A DNA stretch of 64,000 bases from an uncultured Clostridium sp. (GTDB lineage Bacteria > Bacillota > Clostridia > TANB77 > CAG-508): assembly GCA_900553945.1 (NCBI GenBank), contig USFR01000006.1, positions 54,505 through 118,504 on the forward strand. The letters are read 5' to 3'. Numbering within the stretch: position 1 is the stretch's first letter; every line of letters begins with the position of its first letter. The position numbers and the translations under genes are program-made. The notes beneath the pieces are model-generated. The model did not search any database. It was not told where the DNA came from and was given only the letters and a program-made list of their open reading frames with translations. This document shows positions 56,569 to 64,000 of this stretch, one piece after another.

Positions 56569-56820
56569 ATGGAAGACAGAGATTTAATGGAAAAAGAATT
56601 ATTAGTCATAAAAGGAGTATGTGATTTATACCTACACGGCACAATCGAATCAACAACTCAAGAAGTACACTGTGCATTTAAAGAAGCATTAAATACTTCT
56701 TTAGATATACAAAATAAAATTTACAATTTAATGAAAGAAAAAGGTTGGTACACAACTCAAGAAGCAGACCAAATGCAACTTGCAAGTGCTAAACAAAAAT
56801 TTCAAGCTTGCAATCAATAA
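56569..56820 (+). CDS. CotF-family spore coat protein
   Basis: The 83-residue protein has the CotF domain: LVIKGVCDLYLHGTIES, AFKEALNTSLDIQNKIYNLM and KEKGWYTTQEADQMQ with QAKQKF-like ending, as in coat proteins YhcQ/CotF. AAGGAG is seven bases before the ATG at 56569; the in-frame upstream start is not supported. It points to a spore-forming host. Confidence 0.8.
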   Translation: MEDRDLMEKELLVIKGVCDLYLHGTIESTTQEVHCAFKEALNTSLDIQNKIYNLMKEKGWYTTQEADQMQLASAKQKFQACNQ

Positions 56821-56830
56821 TTTGGCTCAA

Positions 56831-56866
56831 AAAACAGGAGAATTTTTTATCGAATTCTCCTGTTTT
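56831..56866. terminator. Bidirectional terminator
   Basis: AAAACAGGAGAATT and AATTCTCCTGTTTT arms form a strong stem between the CotF-like gene and folC. Confidence 0.8.
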
Positions 56867-56871
56867 ATAAT

Positions 56872-56897
56872 TGTCAAAAAGCACGTCTCATTGACAC
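56872..56897. repeat. REP-like unit, inverted copy
   Basis: TGTCAAAAAGCACGTCTCAT followed by TGACAC is the reverse-oriented relative of the two units near 52.9 kb. Confidence 0.5.
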
Positions 56898-58193
56898 TCA
56901 GATCATATTTTTAATTGTTCTTACAACATCACCATACACATAAAAGCTTCCAACAACTAAATTAACAGTATTCTCATCAGAACCTTTTGTACTAATTATT
57001 GCGTCTTCTAATGTCATTGTACTAATTTTATCTTCATCAACATATTCTTTCATGCATTCATACAATGTATTTCCATCAACATATCTCTCCGCATCATTTC
57101 CAGATGTGAAAATAAATTTTCCTTCTTTATCACTTGCAAGGATTTTTAACATTTTTCTATAATCCTTACTCTTCAAAATTGACACAATATAAACTCTATC
57201 GAAATCAGAATAATACATAGCCACCATACTCTGCAAATTCTCCATTGCAGGCGTATTATGAGCTCCGTCATAAACTATAAAAGGTTTAGACAATAATTTC
57301 TCCATTCTAGCTTTATGAATAACAGTTTTCAAGCCTTCTCTTATGCTTTCATCTGAAACCTCATACCCTTTATCTTTTAATATTTTCATTGCTTCAATAC
57401 AAATACTTGCATTTCTAATTTGAACCATTCCTTTCAAATTAACAGCAATATCTTTCATCTCGCCATAATCAAAATACTGCAAATCACTATCATATCTATA
57501 ATTAGAAACATTCTTTTCTCTCACAATATGAAGCTGATTTTCCTTCTTCGAACACTCTTTGGCAAAAACCTCATCCACATCTGGAGTTTGTTCAAAAATA
57601 ACTGTACTCGAATTAGGCTTAACAATCCCAGCCTTTTGAAAAGCAATCTTAGGTAAAGTATCTCCTAAAAGATTCATATGATCATGTCCAATCGACGTAA
57701 TAATAGAAACCAATGGACATGTAATCACATTTGTACAATCATACAAACCGCCAAGCCCAGTCTCTAAAACAACAAAATCAACTTTCATTCTATAAAAATA
57801 TAAAAGTGCCATCATTGTTTCTAACTCAAATAGTGTAATTCTAGATTTTTCTTTTTCACTATACTCTTCAATCAAAGGTTTTAACTCTTCAATCAATCCC
57901 TGCATATCTTCGTCAGAAATGCTTTCTCCATTAATACTAATTCTTTCATTATATCTAATTAAATGTGGAGATAAAAATTTCCCAACTTTATACCCTTGTA
58001 TTTTTAATATATTAGATATAATTTCTACACAACTACCTTTTCCATTTGTACCAGCAATATGGATAAATTTCATTTCTTTTTCGAAATTATTATACTTATC
58101 CATAAAATAATGCATAGCTTTTAATGATGGTTCCTTAGTTCCTTTATAAAATCCTTTTAAATATTCATTTACATCAATCATTTCTTTCTCCAA
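56898..58193 (-). CDS. folC: Folylpolyglutamate synthase / dihydrofolate synthase
   Basis: The 431-residue Mur-ligase-like enzyme adds glutamate to folates. It has HIAGTNGKGSCVEII (ATP loop), FLSPHLIRYNERISING, ETGLGGLYDCTNV, TSIGHDHMNLLG and YDGAHNTPAM, all characteristic. Family-typical length. Single gene downstream of the CotF-like pair's terminator. Confidence 0.93.
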   Translation of the reverse strand: MEKEMIDVNEYLKGFYKGTKEPSLKAMHYFMDKYNNFEKEMKFIHIAGTNGKGSCVEIISNILKIQGYKVGKFLSPHLIRYNERISINGESISDEDMQGLIEELKPLIEEYSEKEKSRITLFELETMMALLYFYRMKVDFVVLETGLGGLYDCTNVITCPLVSIITSIGHDHMNLLGDTLPKIAFQKAGIVKPNSSTVIFEQTPDVDEVFAKECSKKENQLHIVREKNVSNYRYDSDLQYFDYGEMKDIAVNLKGMVQIRNASICIEAMKILKDKGYEVSDESIREGLKTVIHKARMEKLLSKPFIVYDGAHNTPAMENLQSMVAMYYSDFDRVYIVSILKSKDYRKMLKILASDKEGKFIFTSGNDAERYVDGNTLYECMKEYVDEDKISTMTLEDAIISTKGSDENTVNLVVGSFYVYGDVVRTIKNMI

Positions 58194-58342
58194 AACACAT
58201 TTTACATAGTTTTATCAGTTTTTATAGAAGAAGTCAAATTACACTTCTAATAATTTAAATTTTCCGCTTCGTCTAATTAATACTTTAATATCTATTCCGA
58301 ATAAAATCAATTTTTTCTATAATTCGTAATAATATTATAACT

Positions 58343-59209
58343 TTAATTTCTCAAACAACTAACAATATCGGAAATTTTATCCTTAGTCTGCTTATACCCA
58401 AACTCATAAAGTTCTTCCTGTCTACCTTTAGCAAGTAATCCAACTTTAGGCATATACAATTTTAATAAATAATCCGTGCCGTCCCATTCATAATTCGCAA
58501 GCTCTGAACACAATATTGAAAAAGACTTATCTAAAACATCATAAATATTATCACATCTTTTCTTGTCTTTATCAACAAAAACAATACTCAAAACTTTATC
58601 AGCACCAGCTTTTTTCGTTTCTCTCCACGGAAGATTTTCTGCAATTCCTCCGTCAACTAGTAAATTATTTTCAAATCTGCAAGGTGAGAAAATGCCTGGA
58701 TAACTGCAACTAGCTTGAACTGCAGTTCCTACACTAATATCATTTATGTATTTTATATCTCTATCTCTATTTTGAATTATATTATTAGAAAATACATACA
58801 GCTTCTCTGTACACAAATTAACTGCAGGAATAACAATTGGCATTTTAATCTGTTTAATATTGCTTATTCCTTTTTTAAAACAATATCTGTCAACAAGATT
58901 TTTTATAATTATTCCACTATTAAACCCATCAATTTTCAATCCCTTACCCGAAAAAAAATTCTTTGTAATTCTTTTAATATTTTCAAAATCAACATACCTT
59001 ATTTTTCTAACATTAGCCCTAAAAATATCATGAATCTCATCTGTCGAATAGCCACAAGCATATAGCATCGCAACAATACTTCCAGAAGACGTACCAGAGA
59101 TATAATCAAAATGTATTCCAGCTTCCTCTAATGCTTTAATCGCCCCAATATGAGCAAAACCTTTTATTCCGCCACCAGCTAAAGATAAACCTAATTTCAT
59201 AAAAATCAC
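58343..59209 (-). CDS. Patatin-like phospholipase
   Basis: The 288-residue protein has LSLAGGGIKGFAHIGAI (oxyanion loop), the nucleophile in GTSSGSIVA (GXSXG), and the Asp of the dyad in LLVDGGIAENLPW, as in RssA-type bacterial patatins. It would hydrolyse acyl esters of lipids; physiological substrate unknown. The adjacent 150 bases upstream of folC contain no gene. Confidence 0.9.
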   Translation of the reverse strand: MIFMKLGLSLAGGGIKGFAHIGAIKALEEAGIHFDYISGTSSGSIVAMLYACGYSTDEIHDIFRANVRKIRYVDFENIKRITKNFFSGKGLKIDGFNSGIIIKNLVDRYCFKKGISNIKQIKMPIVIPAVNLCTEKLYVFSNNIIQNRDRDIKYINDISVGTAVQASCSYPGIFSPCRFENNLLVDGGIAENLPWRETKKAGADKVLSIVFVDKDKKRCDNIYDVLDKSFSILCSELANYEWDGTDYLLKLYMPKVGLLAKGRQEELYEFGYKQTKDKISDIVSCLRN

Positions 59210-59241
59210 CTGAAATATAATATTCCAGATGATTTAAAATG

Positions 59242-59994
59242 TTACTTTTTCAAAATATCCTTAATTACTTCCCCAGCAATAATCATTCCAGCAACACTAG
59301 GCACAAATGAAATACTACCAGGCACTTGATTCTTAACCGCACATGTTCTTTTAGCACCAGGAGGACAAACGCAATGATTCTTGCAACTATTCTCCGCACT
59401 CTCATAAGGCTTAATAGGCTCCTCCTTAGAATAAACAACCTTCAACTTCTTAATTCCTCTAGCTCTCAATTCTTTTCTCATAACCTTAGCCAAAGGACAA
59501 ACACTAGTCTTATAAATATCTGTTACTTCAAATCTAGTTGGATCTAATTTATTTCCTGTTCCCATTGCAGACATAATTGGAACACCAAGCTTATCAGCCT
59601 GCATAACAAGCTCAATCTTAGCCGTAACAGTATCAATAGCATCAACAATATAATCAATACTATCATCAAGTATTTTCACCTCAGAATCAGGCATAAAAAA
59701 CTCTTTGAAAACTTCAACCTTCGCATCAGGATTAATCTCCAAAATTCTATCCCTCATCAGCTCAGCCTTATACTTTCCGATCGTCTTTCTAGTAGCATGA
59801 ATCTGTCTATTTAAATTAGTTAAACAAACCTCATCATCATCAACCAAAATAAAATTACCAACACCAGCTCTAACAAGTCCCTCAACAACAAACGAACCAA
59901 CACCGCCAACGCCAAAAACTGCTACTTTTGCATTATGTAATTTTTCTACGCCATCTTTTCCTATTAATAACTCTGTTCTAGAAAACTGATTCAT
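59242..59994 (-). CDS. tcdA: tRNA threonylcarbamoyladenosine dehydratase
   Basis: The 250-residue E1-like enzyme cyclises t6A in tRNA using ATP. It shows VFGVGGVGSFVVEGLVRAGV (nucleotide-binding), DDDEVCLTNLNRQIHAT, and C-terminal KNHCVCPPGAKRTCAVKNQV with the family's cysteines and the terminal helix. Closest match among ThiF/MoeB proteins is TcdA (CsdL). Confidence 0.88.
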   Translation of the reverse strand: MNQFSRTELLIGKDGVEKLHNAKVAVFGVGGVGSFVVEGLVRAGVGNFILVDDDEVCLTNLNRQIHATRKTIGKYKAELMRDRILEINPDAKVEVFKEFFMPDSEVKILDDSIDYIVDAIDTVTAKIELVMQADKLGVPIMSAMGTGNKLDPTRFEVTDIYKTSVCPLAKVMRKELRARGIKKLKVVYSKEEPIKPYESAENSCKNHCVCPPGAKRTCAVKNQVPGSISFVPSVAGMIIAGEVIKDILKK

Positions 59995-60043
59995 ATATGT
60001 ACCCCTTTCACATCTCTGCGATTATCACTAATCGCACTCATTT

Positions 60044-62242
60044 TTATTTAACAACTCTTAACCTCAATGCATTCAATACTACAAACAAGCTACTGAATAC
60101 CATTGCAAGTGCCGCAAGCATTGGATTCATACTTACTCCTAAACCAACGAACACACCCATAGCAATTGGTATCATACAAATATTATAGAAAAAAGCCCAA
60201 AACAAATTACCACTAATATTTCGAATAGTTTTAGAACTAATTCTAATCAAATCATTAATTCTATCCAAATTATCATTCATAATAACAACCTGTGCAGAAT
60301 CCATAGCAATATCAGTACCTGAAGAAACAGAAACACCAATATCTGCTTTAACTAAACTAACACTATCATTAATTCCATCTCCACACATCATAACCAAGCC
60401 ATCTTTTTTAAACTTCTCAACATACTCAGCCTTTTGACTTGGCATAACATTAGCTACAACAGTCTCAATTCCAACATTTTCAGCTATTTTCTTTGCAGTT
60501 ACTTCATTATCTCCTGTAAGCATAACAACATTTATATTCTTCTTTTTCAAAGAAGAAATAACCTCAGAAACATTTTCTTTAACAACATCTTTAACGCCAA
60601 TTAAAGCAACAACTTTATTATTCGAACTTACATATAAAATACTATTTCCGTCATTTACTAACTCATCAAAATCAGACTCATTCACAGAAATATTATTAGC
60701 ATCCATTAATCTCTTGTTTCCAATTAAAACATCATAATTTTCAACAACAGCAAAAACGCCTTGACCTGAAATAGCTTTAAATTCCTTTACTTCATCAAAA
60801 TCAATATTTCTCTTTTCAGCCTCTTCCACTATTGCTTTTGCAATTGGATGTTCAGATTTCTTTTCAACTCCCGCAATGATTTTAAAAATATCATCATCAT
60901 TCAAATCACTATAATTGTACATTTTTGAAAAACTCAATGTTCCTTTTGTTAAAGTTCCAGTTTTATCAAAAATAACAGTTTTAACTTTGTGCGCATTTTC
61001 TAAGCTCTCACTATTTTTTACTAATATCCCTTTTTTACTACAAACACCAGAAGCAATAACAATAGCAAGTGGTGTTGCCAAACCTAAACTACATGGACAA
61101 GCCACAACTAAAACAGTTATAAAATAATTTAACGCAACAGCAAAATTTCTTTCAATCACTAACCACACAATAAAGGTAATAATAGCAATTGCAATAACTA
61201 TAGGAACAAACACACTACTAACTTTATCAGCCAACTTTGAAATAGGAGCCTTTGTATTTGTAGCCTCAACAACCATTCTAACAATTTCAGAAACAGTTGA
61301 TTCTTTGCCTATTTTTTCAGCTTTATATTTAATTGCCCCCTCATAATTAATACTACCAGCAATAACCTTAGAGCCAATTTCAACCTTAGCTGGAACACTT
61401 TCTCCTGTTATAAAAGACTCATTTACATGAGAAATTCCATCAGTTACTGTACCATCCACTGCAATCTTTTCACCAGGTCTGCAAATAACAATATCTCCTT
61501 TTTCTATTTCATCTAATGTGACATTAGTTTCTTTGCCATCTCTTTCAATAACAGCAGAATTAGGAGTTATTGTCATCAACTCTTGAATTGCTTCTTTAGT
61601 TTTATCTGTATTTATTCCTTCAACATATTTTCCAATCTTTATAAAGAAAATAACTATAGCTGCTGATTCATAATAAAGCGAATGCACAAAACTCGCATCA
61701 CCTAAAAAAATCTGTACAGTTTCATATAAACTATAAATAAAACTAGCAAATACTCCTATTGTTACTAATGTATCCATATTAGGAGTTCCGTGCATTAAAT
61801 TTTTAATACCATTTTTTAAAATATTATATCCCAATCCTAATACAATGGTTGTTAGAACTAGCAATAAAACAGCATAATTTAATGGATGTTCCATCATACT
61901 AATTAAAGAAATATTCGGTAATCTAATCATATGAGCCATGGAAACATACAAAATTAAAATTGAAAAAATTGATGTCAAAATTAAATTAATTTTTTCTCCA
62001 GATTTTTTTCTCTCTTCCTTTTTCAAATTATCTATTCCTAAACTTTCAAAACCAGCTTTATCAACAAATTTTTCTATATCTTTTAAAGATAATTTTTTAT
62101 CATCATACTCTATACTAGCATTATTCATTACCAAATTAACATTAGCTCGAACAACGCCATCTTGCTTATTCAAGTATTTTTCTAATCCGCTAGAACAAGC
62201 ACTACAAGTCATTCCTCCAATTTTTAATAAAACTTTCTTCAA
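60044..62242 (-). CDS. copA: Copper-exporting P1B-type ATPase
   Basis: The 732-residue pump removes Cu(I) from the cytoplasm. It has one N-terminal metal-binding domain (GGMTCSACSSG), eight membrane segments with the transport motif ACPCSLGLATP, the phosphorylation site DKTGTLTKG, HP in KKSEHPIA, and GDGINDSVSL. It is the last gene of a csoR-copZ-copA group. Confidence 0.95.
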   Translation of the reverse strand: MKKVLLKIGGMTCSACSSGLEKYLNKQDGVVRANVNLVMNNASIEYDDKKLSLKDIEKFVDKAGFESLGIDNLKKEERKKSGEKINLILTSIFSILILYVSMAHMIRLPNISLISMMEHPLNYAVLLLVLTTIVLGLGYNILKNGIKNLMHGTPNMDTLVTIGVFASFIYSLYETVQIFLGDASFVHSLYYESAAIVIFFIKIGKYVEGINTDKTKEAIQELMTITPNSAVIERDGKETNVTLDEIEKGDIVICRPGEKIAVDGTVTDGISHVNESFITGESVPAKVEIGSKVIAGSINYEGAIKYKAEKIGKESTVSEIVRMVVEATNTKAPISKLADKVSSVFVPIVIAIAIITFIVWLVIERNFAVALNYFITVLVVACPCSLGLATPLAIVIASGVCSKKGILVKNSESLENAHKVKTVIFDKTGTLTKGTLSFSKMYNYSDLNDDDIFKIIAGVEKKSEHPIAKAIVEEAEKRNIDFDEVKEFKAISGQGVFAVVENYDVLIGNKRLMDANNISVNESDFDELVNDGNSILYVSSNNKVVALIGVKDVVKENVSEVISSLKKKNINVVMLTGDNEVTAKKIAENVGIETVVANVMPSQKAEYVEKFKKDGLVMMCGDGINDSVSLVKADIGVSVSSGTDIAMDSAQVVIMNDNLDRINDLIRISSKTIRNISGNLFWAFFYNICMIPIAMGVFVGLGVSMNPMLAALAMVFSSLFVVLNALRLRVVK

Positions 62243-62256
62243 AGTAATTCTCTCCT

Positions 62257-62460
62257 TTATTTAACTTTAAATCCAGCATCAACAATTGCAGATTTTATAT
62301 CTTCAGCTTTTAATTTACTATCATACTCTATTTTAGCAATTCCTGTTTCAAAACTAACCGCTGCTTTTGAAACGCCATCTAAATTACTTAAAACCTTTTG
62401 TAGTCTTGTACTACATCCTGTACAATGCATTCCTTCAATATTTAATTCTATACTTTCCAT
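62257..62460 (-). CDS. copZ: Copper chaperone, heavy-metal-associated domain
   Basis: The 67-residue single HMA domain carries GMHCTGCSTRLQ, with the CxxC that binds Cu(I) and hands it to CopA. I start at the ATG behind AGAGAGG (MESIELNIEG), not at the upstream TTG. It lies 14 bases before copA. Confidence 0.88.
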   Translation of the reverse strand: MESIELNIEGMHCTGCSTRLQKVLSNLDGVSKAAVSFETGIAKIEYDSKLKAEDIKSAIVDAGFKVK

Positions 62461-62624
62461 AATAAAAACCTCTCTTTCTAATAACAATATTTTTTATATA
62501 ATAACCAAAAACATTTATCGTACTTGTACTTATTCTTTTTAATCAACAGCTTTGATCACATACAAAAATTACAAAGTAAATGCTTTGTTATTTTTCAATT
62601 AAATTGTCTTAATTACAATATTTC

Positions 62625-62936
62625 CTATCTTAATCTTTTTATTAAATCCATTACTTCTTCAATAATGTCTAAATTACCAGATTGAATTTCATAAGTCACA
62701 CATGTTGCAATATGACTCTCTAAAATTGAATTTTCCAAGCTTTCCAAAGCCTTATTTATTGCAGATAATTGAGTTAAAACATCATCACAATATCTGTCAT
62801 TTTCAATCATCTGTTTAACTCCTCTAACTTGTCCTTCAATAATATTTAATCTTTTAGTAAGTCTTTTCTTCTCTTCATCAGTCCTATGTGTAGACTTTTG
62901 ACACCTCTGACATTTTTCACACTTACTACATGCCAT
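62625..62936 (-). CDS. csoR: CsoR-family copper-sensing repressor
   Basis: The 103-residue all-helical repressor has RLNIIEGQVRGVKQMIENDR, YCDDVLTQLSAI with the sensing Cys, and SHIATCV with the His and second Cys: the C-H-C Cu(I) set of CsoR. The Cys-rich N-terminus (CSKCEKCQRCQ) is extra and may bind additional metal. It lies directly under a CsoR-type operator and heads the copper operon. Confidence 0.93.
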   Translation of the reverse strand: MACSKCEKCQRCQKSTHRTDEEKKRLTKRLNIIEGQVRGVKQMIENDRYCDDVLTQLSAINKALESLENSILESHIATCVTYEIQSGNLDIIEEVMDLIKRLR

Positions 62937-62957
62937 ACTTTAATCACCTCGCAAGAA

Positions 62958-62986
62958 ATTATATACCCCCATAGGGTATTTGTCAA
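62958..62986 (-). promoter_or_regulatory. Copper-operon promoter with embedded CsoR operator
   Basis: TTGACA and TATAAT have exactly 17 bases between them, and the spacer holds ATACCC-ccata-GGGTAT read on the plus strand (62963-62979), the known CsoR recognition pattern. Apo-CsoR bound here would block RNA polymerase, and Cu(I) would release it. No second operator is visible before copZ. Confidence 0.88.
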
Positions 62987-63030
62987 GACATTATTATTTT
63001 CTATTCCGTCACGTTTTATCATTAACACAA

Positions 63031-63066
63031 AAAGAACGTAAAACCTTATCTAGTTTTACGTTCTTT
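63031..63066. terminator. Bidirectional terminator
   Basis: AAAGAACGTAAAAC and GTTTTACGTTCTTT arms with an eight-base loop, between the copper operon and the last gene. Confidence 0.8.
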
Positions 63067-63112
63067 ATATCTTTAATTATCTCCAATAAAAATAATTATC
63101 TATAATTTTTAA

Positions 63113-63865
63113 TTATTCCTCATCATCAGAATATGCTGAACTTGTAGTTTTATTTGATGTTTTATTTGAAACCTTATTTGATGTATTTGTTACATTTTCA
63201 TCAGAATCATCTGTAGAATTTGTAGTATTTGATTTTGTAGAATTTGTTGTATTGTCAGCTTCATCTTCTTTTTCCTTTAAATTCTCATAAAAAGCTTCCA
63301 TGCTATCTTCATCTGAAACTAGTACTAATTTATCACCGCAGAAAATAGCTGCGAATTTAGATGTATCACCATCATTATCAACAGTAAATCTTACATCACT
63401 CCACATATCTATTCCTATCTCAGACATTTTAGTTGGTTTTCCAACTTTCTTTAATGTCAAATTAACAGTTTCATCGACAAAATCTGAATATAATTTTTTT
63501 ACAGTATCCACATAGTCCTTGTAATCTTTTTCTTTAGTTTTATTATATTCCTCTTCAAAATCTGAAGGTGTATCAACTTGATCAGCTACATACATTGATT
63601 TTACATCAACATAATCCTCAACAAATTTATTCATATCATCTTCTGATTTGCATGCATCTAAAAATTTCTCTAAAACGGCTTCATAATCAACGTCTTCTTC
63701 GACATCTTTTTCATCATTTTTTTCTTCAGCCTTAGCTGTATTTGTTTTTTCTGTTTTATCTTTCTCTTCTTTATCAAAAGGTTTAAAGATCAAAACTCCA
63801 GCAATTGCTGCTACAACTAGTATAAATACAATAACAATTGCAATTATAACTTTTTTGTTTTTCAT
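63113..63865 (-). CDS. Membrane-anchored extracytoplasmic protein, unknown function
   Basis: The 250-residue protein has an N-terminal membrane anchor (VIIAIVIVFILVVAAIAGVL), an acidic linker, a folded domain with the pattern YEAVLEKFLDACKSEDDMNK then VDTVKKLYSDFVDETVNL, and a low-complexity Asn/Thr/Ser tail. This layout occurs in many clostridial surface lipoprotein-like proteins; no enzyme motif is seen. AGGAGG precedes the ATG. The 135 bases to the right edge contain nothing recognisable. Confidence 0.6.
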   Translation of the reverse strand: MKNKKVIIAIVIVFILVVAAIAGVLIFKPFDKEEKDKTEKTNTAKAEEKNDEKDVEEDVDYEAVLEKFLDACKSEDDMNKFVEDYVDVKSMYVADQVDTPSDFEEEYNKTKEKDYKDYVDTVKKLYSDFVDETVNLTLKKVGKPTKMSEIGIDMWSDVRFTVDNDGDTSKFAAIFCGDKLVLVSDEDSMEAFYENLKEKEDEADNTTNSTKSNTTNSTDDSDENVTNTSNKVSNKTSNKTTSSAYSDDEE

Positions 63866-64000
63866 TTTTATTACCTCCTCAAACTTTGGCTATTCTATCA
63901 CTAAAATTATTAAATGTAAAGTACACATTTTATTTTTTATATTGCCCTTAATTTTATTTTTAAATTCCACTTTTAGTGTGTACTGAATTTAGTTTTATAC

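Noticed and set aside
58194..58342. Third copy of the dispersed repeat seen at 20.5 and 28.8 kb
   Set aside because: Only a short shared word (ACTTCTAATAA); similarity does not extend.
1..64000. tRNA or rRNA genes
   Set aside because: No cloverleaf or rRNA signature was recognised on either strand by eye; a dedicated scan would be decisive.

Overview
The window is a very AT-rich chromosomal segment from a Gram-positive, low-GC Clostridia-type bacterium, most likely an anaerobic spore former. Supporting signs are TTG starts, strong AGGAG ribosome sites, SecA with a SEC-C tail, class B sortase, rubrerythrin, CotF-like coat proteins and a YtvI-like membrane protein. The species cannot be named from the sequence. 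Nearly all genes lie on the minus strand; the few plus-strand genes are mostly isolated, richer in GC and equipped with their own promoters and terminators.

Layout. 1-5.5 kb: end of an unidentified gene, an ABC exporter whose start is disrupted by a homopolymer frameshift, a DUF2130 protein, a RhuM-family protein, and a pseudogene with three in-frame stops. 5.5-12.95 kb: an integrated element in the 3' end of secA. It is bracketed by a 14-bp identical core and carries a replacement of the last secA codons. It holds two tyrosine integrases, an excisionase-like protein, a truncated RepA-like ATPase, gene remnants, a Nudix/MBL/Nudix/PBECR-like cargo operon and a probable ~140-nt structured RNA with its own promoter and terminator. 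12.9-31.6 kb: housekeeping genes (secA, a DUF1980-like protein, ytvI-like, murD, cmk-like, uvrA, uvrB, PHP phosphoesterase, rubrerythrin, sortase B) interspersed with hairpin repeat elements, a 21-residue gene and compositionally distinct single genes, including a RelA/SpoT-domain protein. 31.8-34.5 kb: a short GshF-like ATP-grasp enzyme with a GNAT-like partner.

34.8-48.4 kb: a fatty-acid synthesis cluster (AMP-ligase, birA, fabD, fabG, fabF, accB, fabZ, accC, accD, accA, fabI), preceded by an acyl-ACP thioesterase, an HD protein and a GT-C-like membrane protein. It makes malonyl-CoA, loads it on ACP, and elongates and reduces chains; neither fabH nor acpP is present. Two hairpin repeats sit inside the cluster. 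48.6-64 kb: a Nudix gene, a small Myb/HTH-like gene with an operator at its start site, a two-component system with an FtsX-type ABC transporter, two CotF-like genes, folC, a patatin, tcdA, and a csoR-copZ-copA copper operon with the CsoR operator inside the promoter spacer, then a membrane-anchored protein.

The observations most worth follow-up are the secA-integrated element with its putative RNA and cargo operon, and the hairpin element family whose two copies (near 17.5 and 41.2 kb) share an ~86% identical core, carry a compensatory base change, and sit inside unrelated perfect inverted repeats.
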